DNA from: JAUZPB01 sp037140715
Lineage (GTDB): Bacteria > Bacteroidota > Ignavibacteria > Ignavibacteriales > SURF-24
Assembly: GCA_037140715.1 (NCBI GenBank)
Contig: JBAXDX010000065.1
Span: 1 to 16,438 of the forward strand
Direction of reading: 5' to 3'
Length of the DNA stretch: 16,438 bases
Below are positions 16,401-16,438 of this stretch, in pieces. Both the position numbers and the translations under genes were made by a program. Below the pieces are notes generated by a model. The model was not told the origin of the DNA. It saw only the letters and a program-made list of their open reading frames with translations, and made no database searches. Position 1 is the stretch's first letter. Each line of letters starts with the position of its first letter.

Positions 16401-16438
16401 CCGTGACGCTCTCATGAGGTACTTGGAGTTTTCCGATT
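16357..16438. repeat. Array of short palindromic units
   Basis: Three related units with ACT and AGT half-sites around a 2-3 nt centre are seen: GGGAACTTTGAGTCCC (from 16357), GGTACTCGGAGTTTTCCGATT (16377-16397) and GGTACTTGGAGTTTTCCGATT (16418-16438). The last two differ at one base and lie 41 bp apart. The array reaches the window end and may continue. The left inverted-repeat copy has the matching GGGAGTCAAAGTTCCC at 120-135 and a decayed second unit. It resembles REP-like intergenic palindromes; function is unknown. Confidence 0.6.

Larger units (their letters stand above)
16114..16438. other. Non-coding right flank
   Basis: No gene is seen after the kinase stop. The first 120 bp contain a 6-bp inverted repeat (TTGAAT at 16195-16200 and ATTCAA at 16210-16215) but no T-rich terminator. 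The remainder is occupied by the right copy of the long inverted repeat and the palindromic unit array. Confidence 0.6.

Noticed and set aside
1..16438. CRISPR array, prophage or toxin-antitoxin/defence system
   Set aside because: No regularly spaced direct repeats with variable spacers, phage genes, or toxin, nuclease or defence-family proteins were found. The only repeats are the two flanking copies and the short palindromic units at the right end.

Overview
The window looks like a chromosomal segment of a Bacteroidota/Chlorobiota-group bacterium, most likely of the Ignavibacteria type. The best evidence is a secreted beta-propeller protein ending in a type IX secretion (T9SS) sorting domain with the 'NYPNPFNPSTTIRYSIP' signature that is common in Ignavibacteria. 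A small HYC/CC/PP-motif protein and a TAnnTTTG-type promoter candidate agree with this. Several genes also have clear Shine-Dalgarno sequences. The assignment is inferred from signatures only, not from a database search.

Left part (about 530-7700, all on the minus strand): a copper/silver-type heavy-metal export locus. In transcription order it holds a small secreted Cys/His protein (HYC_CC_PP type), a 200-bp gap with a perfect 16-bp palindrome, the RND pump (CusA-like, GTG start), the outer-membrane channel (CusC/TolC-like), the periplasmic adaptor with an N-terminal heavy-metal-binding domain (CusB-like), and a secreted Cys/Met/Lys-rich protein with a C-terminal YHS domain. cusA/cusC overlap by 8 bp and cusC/cusB by 4 bp, so the three pump parts form one translationally coupled operon that spans both membranes. 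The two small secreted proteins probably bind metal in the periplasm. No metal-sensing regulator is visible.

Middle (7954-10107, minus strand): one long beta-propeller gene with a signal peptide at its N-terminus and a T9SS domain at its C-terminus. A single in-frame TAG at 9124-9126 splits it into two open frames. The downstream half begins inside a propeller blade and has no signal peptide or ribosome binding site. It is therefore either a nonsense-mutated gene, a readthrough case or a sequence error.

Right part (10485-16113, plus strand): a two-component system made of a soluble PAS-GAF NarX-type histidine kinase and a NarL/FixJ-type response regulator, overlapping by 4 bp. After 284 bp comes a very large soluble histidine kinase with six PAS domains and no receiver or partner in the window. 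A perfect 9-bp inverted repeat lies 54 bp before the first kinase.

Ends: an imperfect inverted repeat of about 155 bp (roughly 90% identical outside two small gaps) lies at 92-244 and again, reversed, at 16238-16400. It therefore brackets all the genes. The right copy runs into an array of short palindromic units that reaches the end of the window. No transposase, integrase, tRNA, rRNA or CRISPR array was seen.
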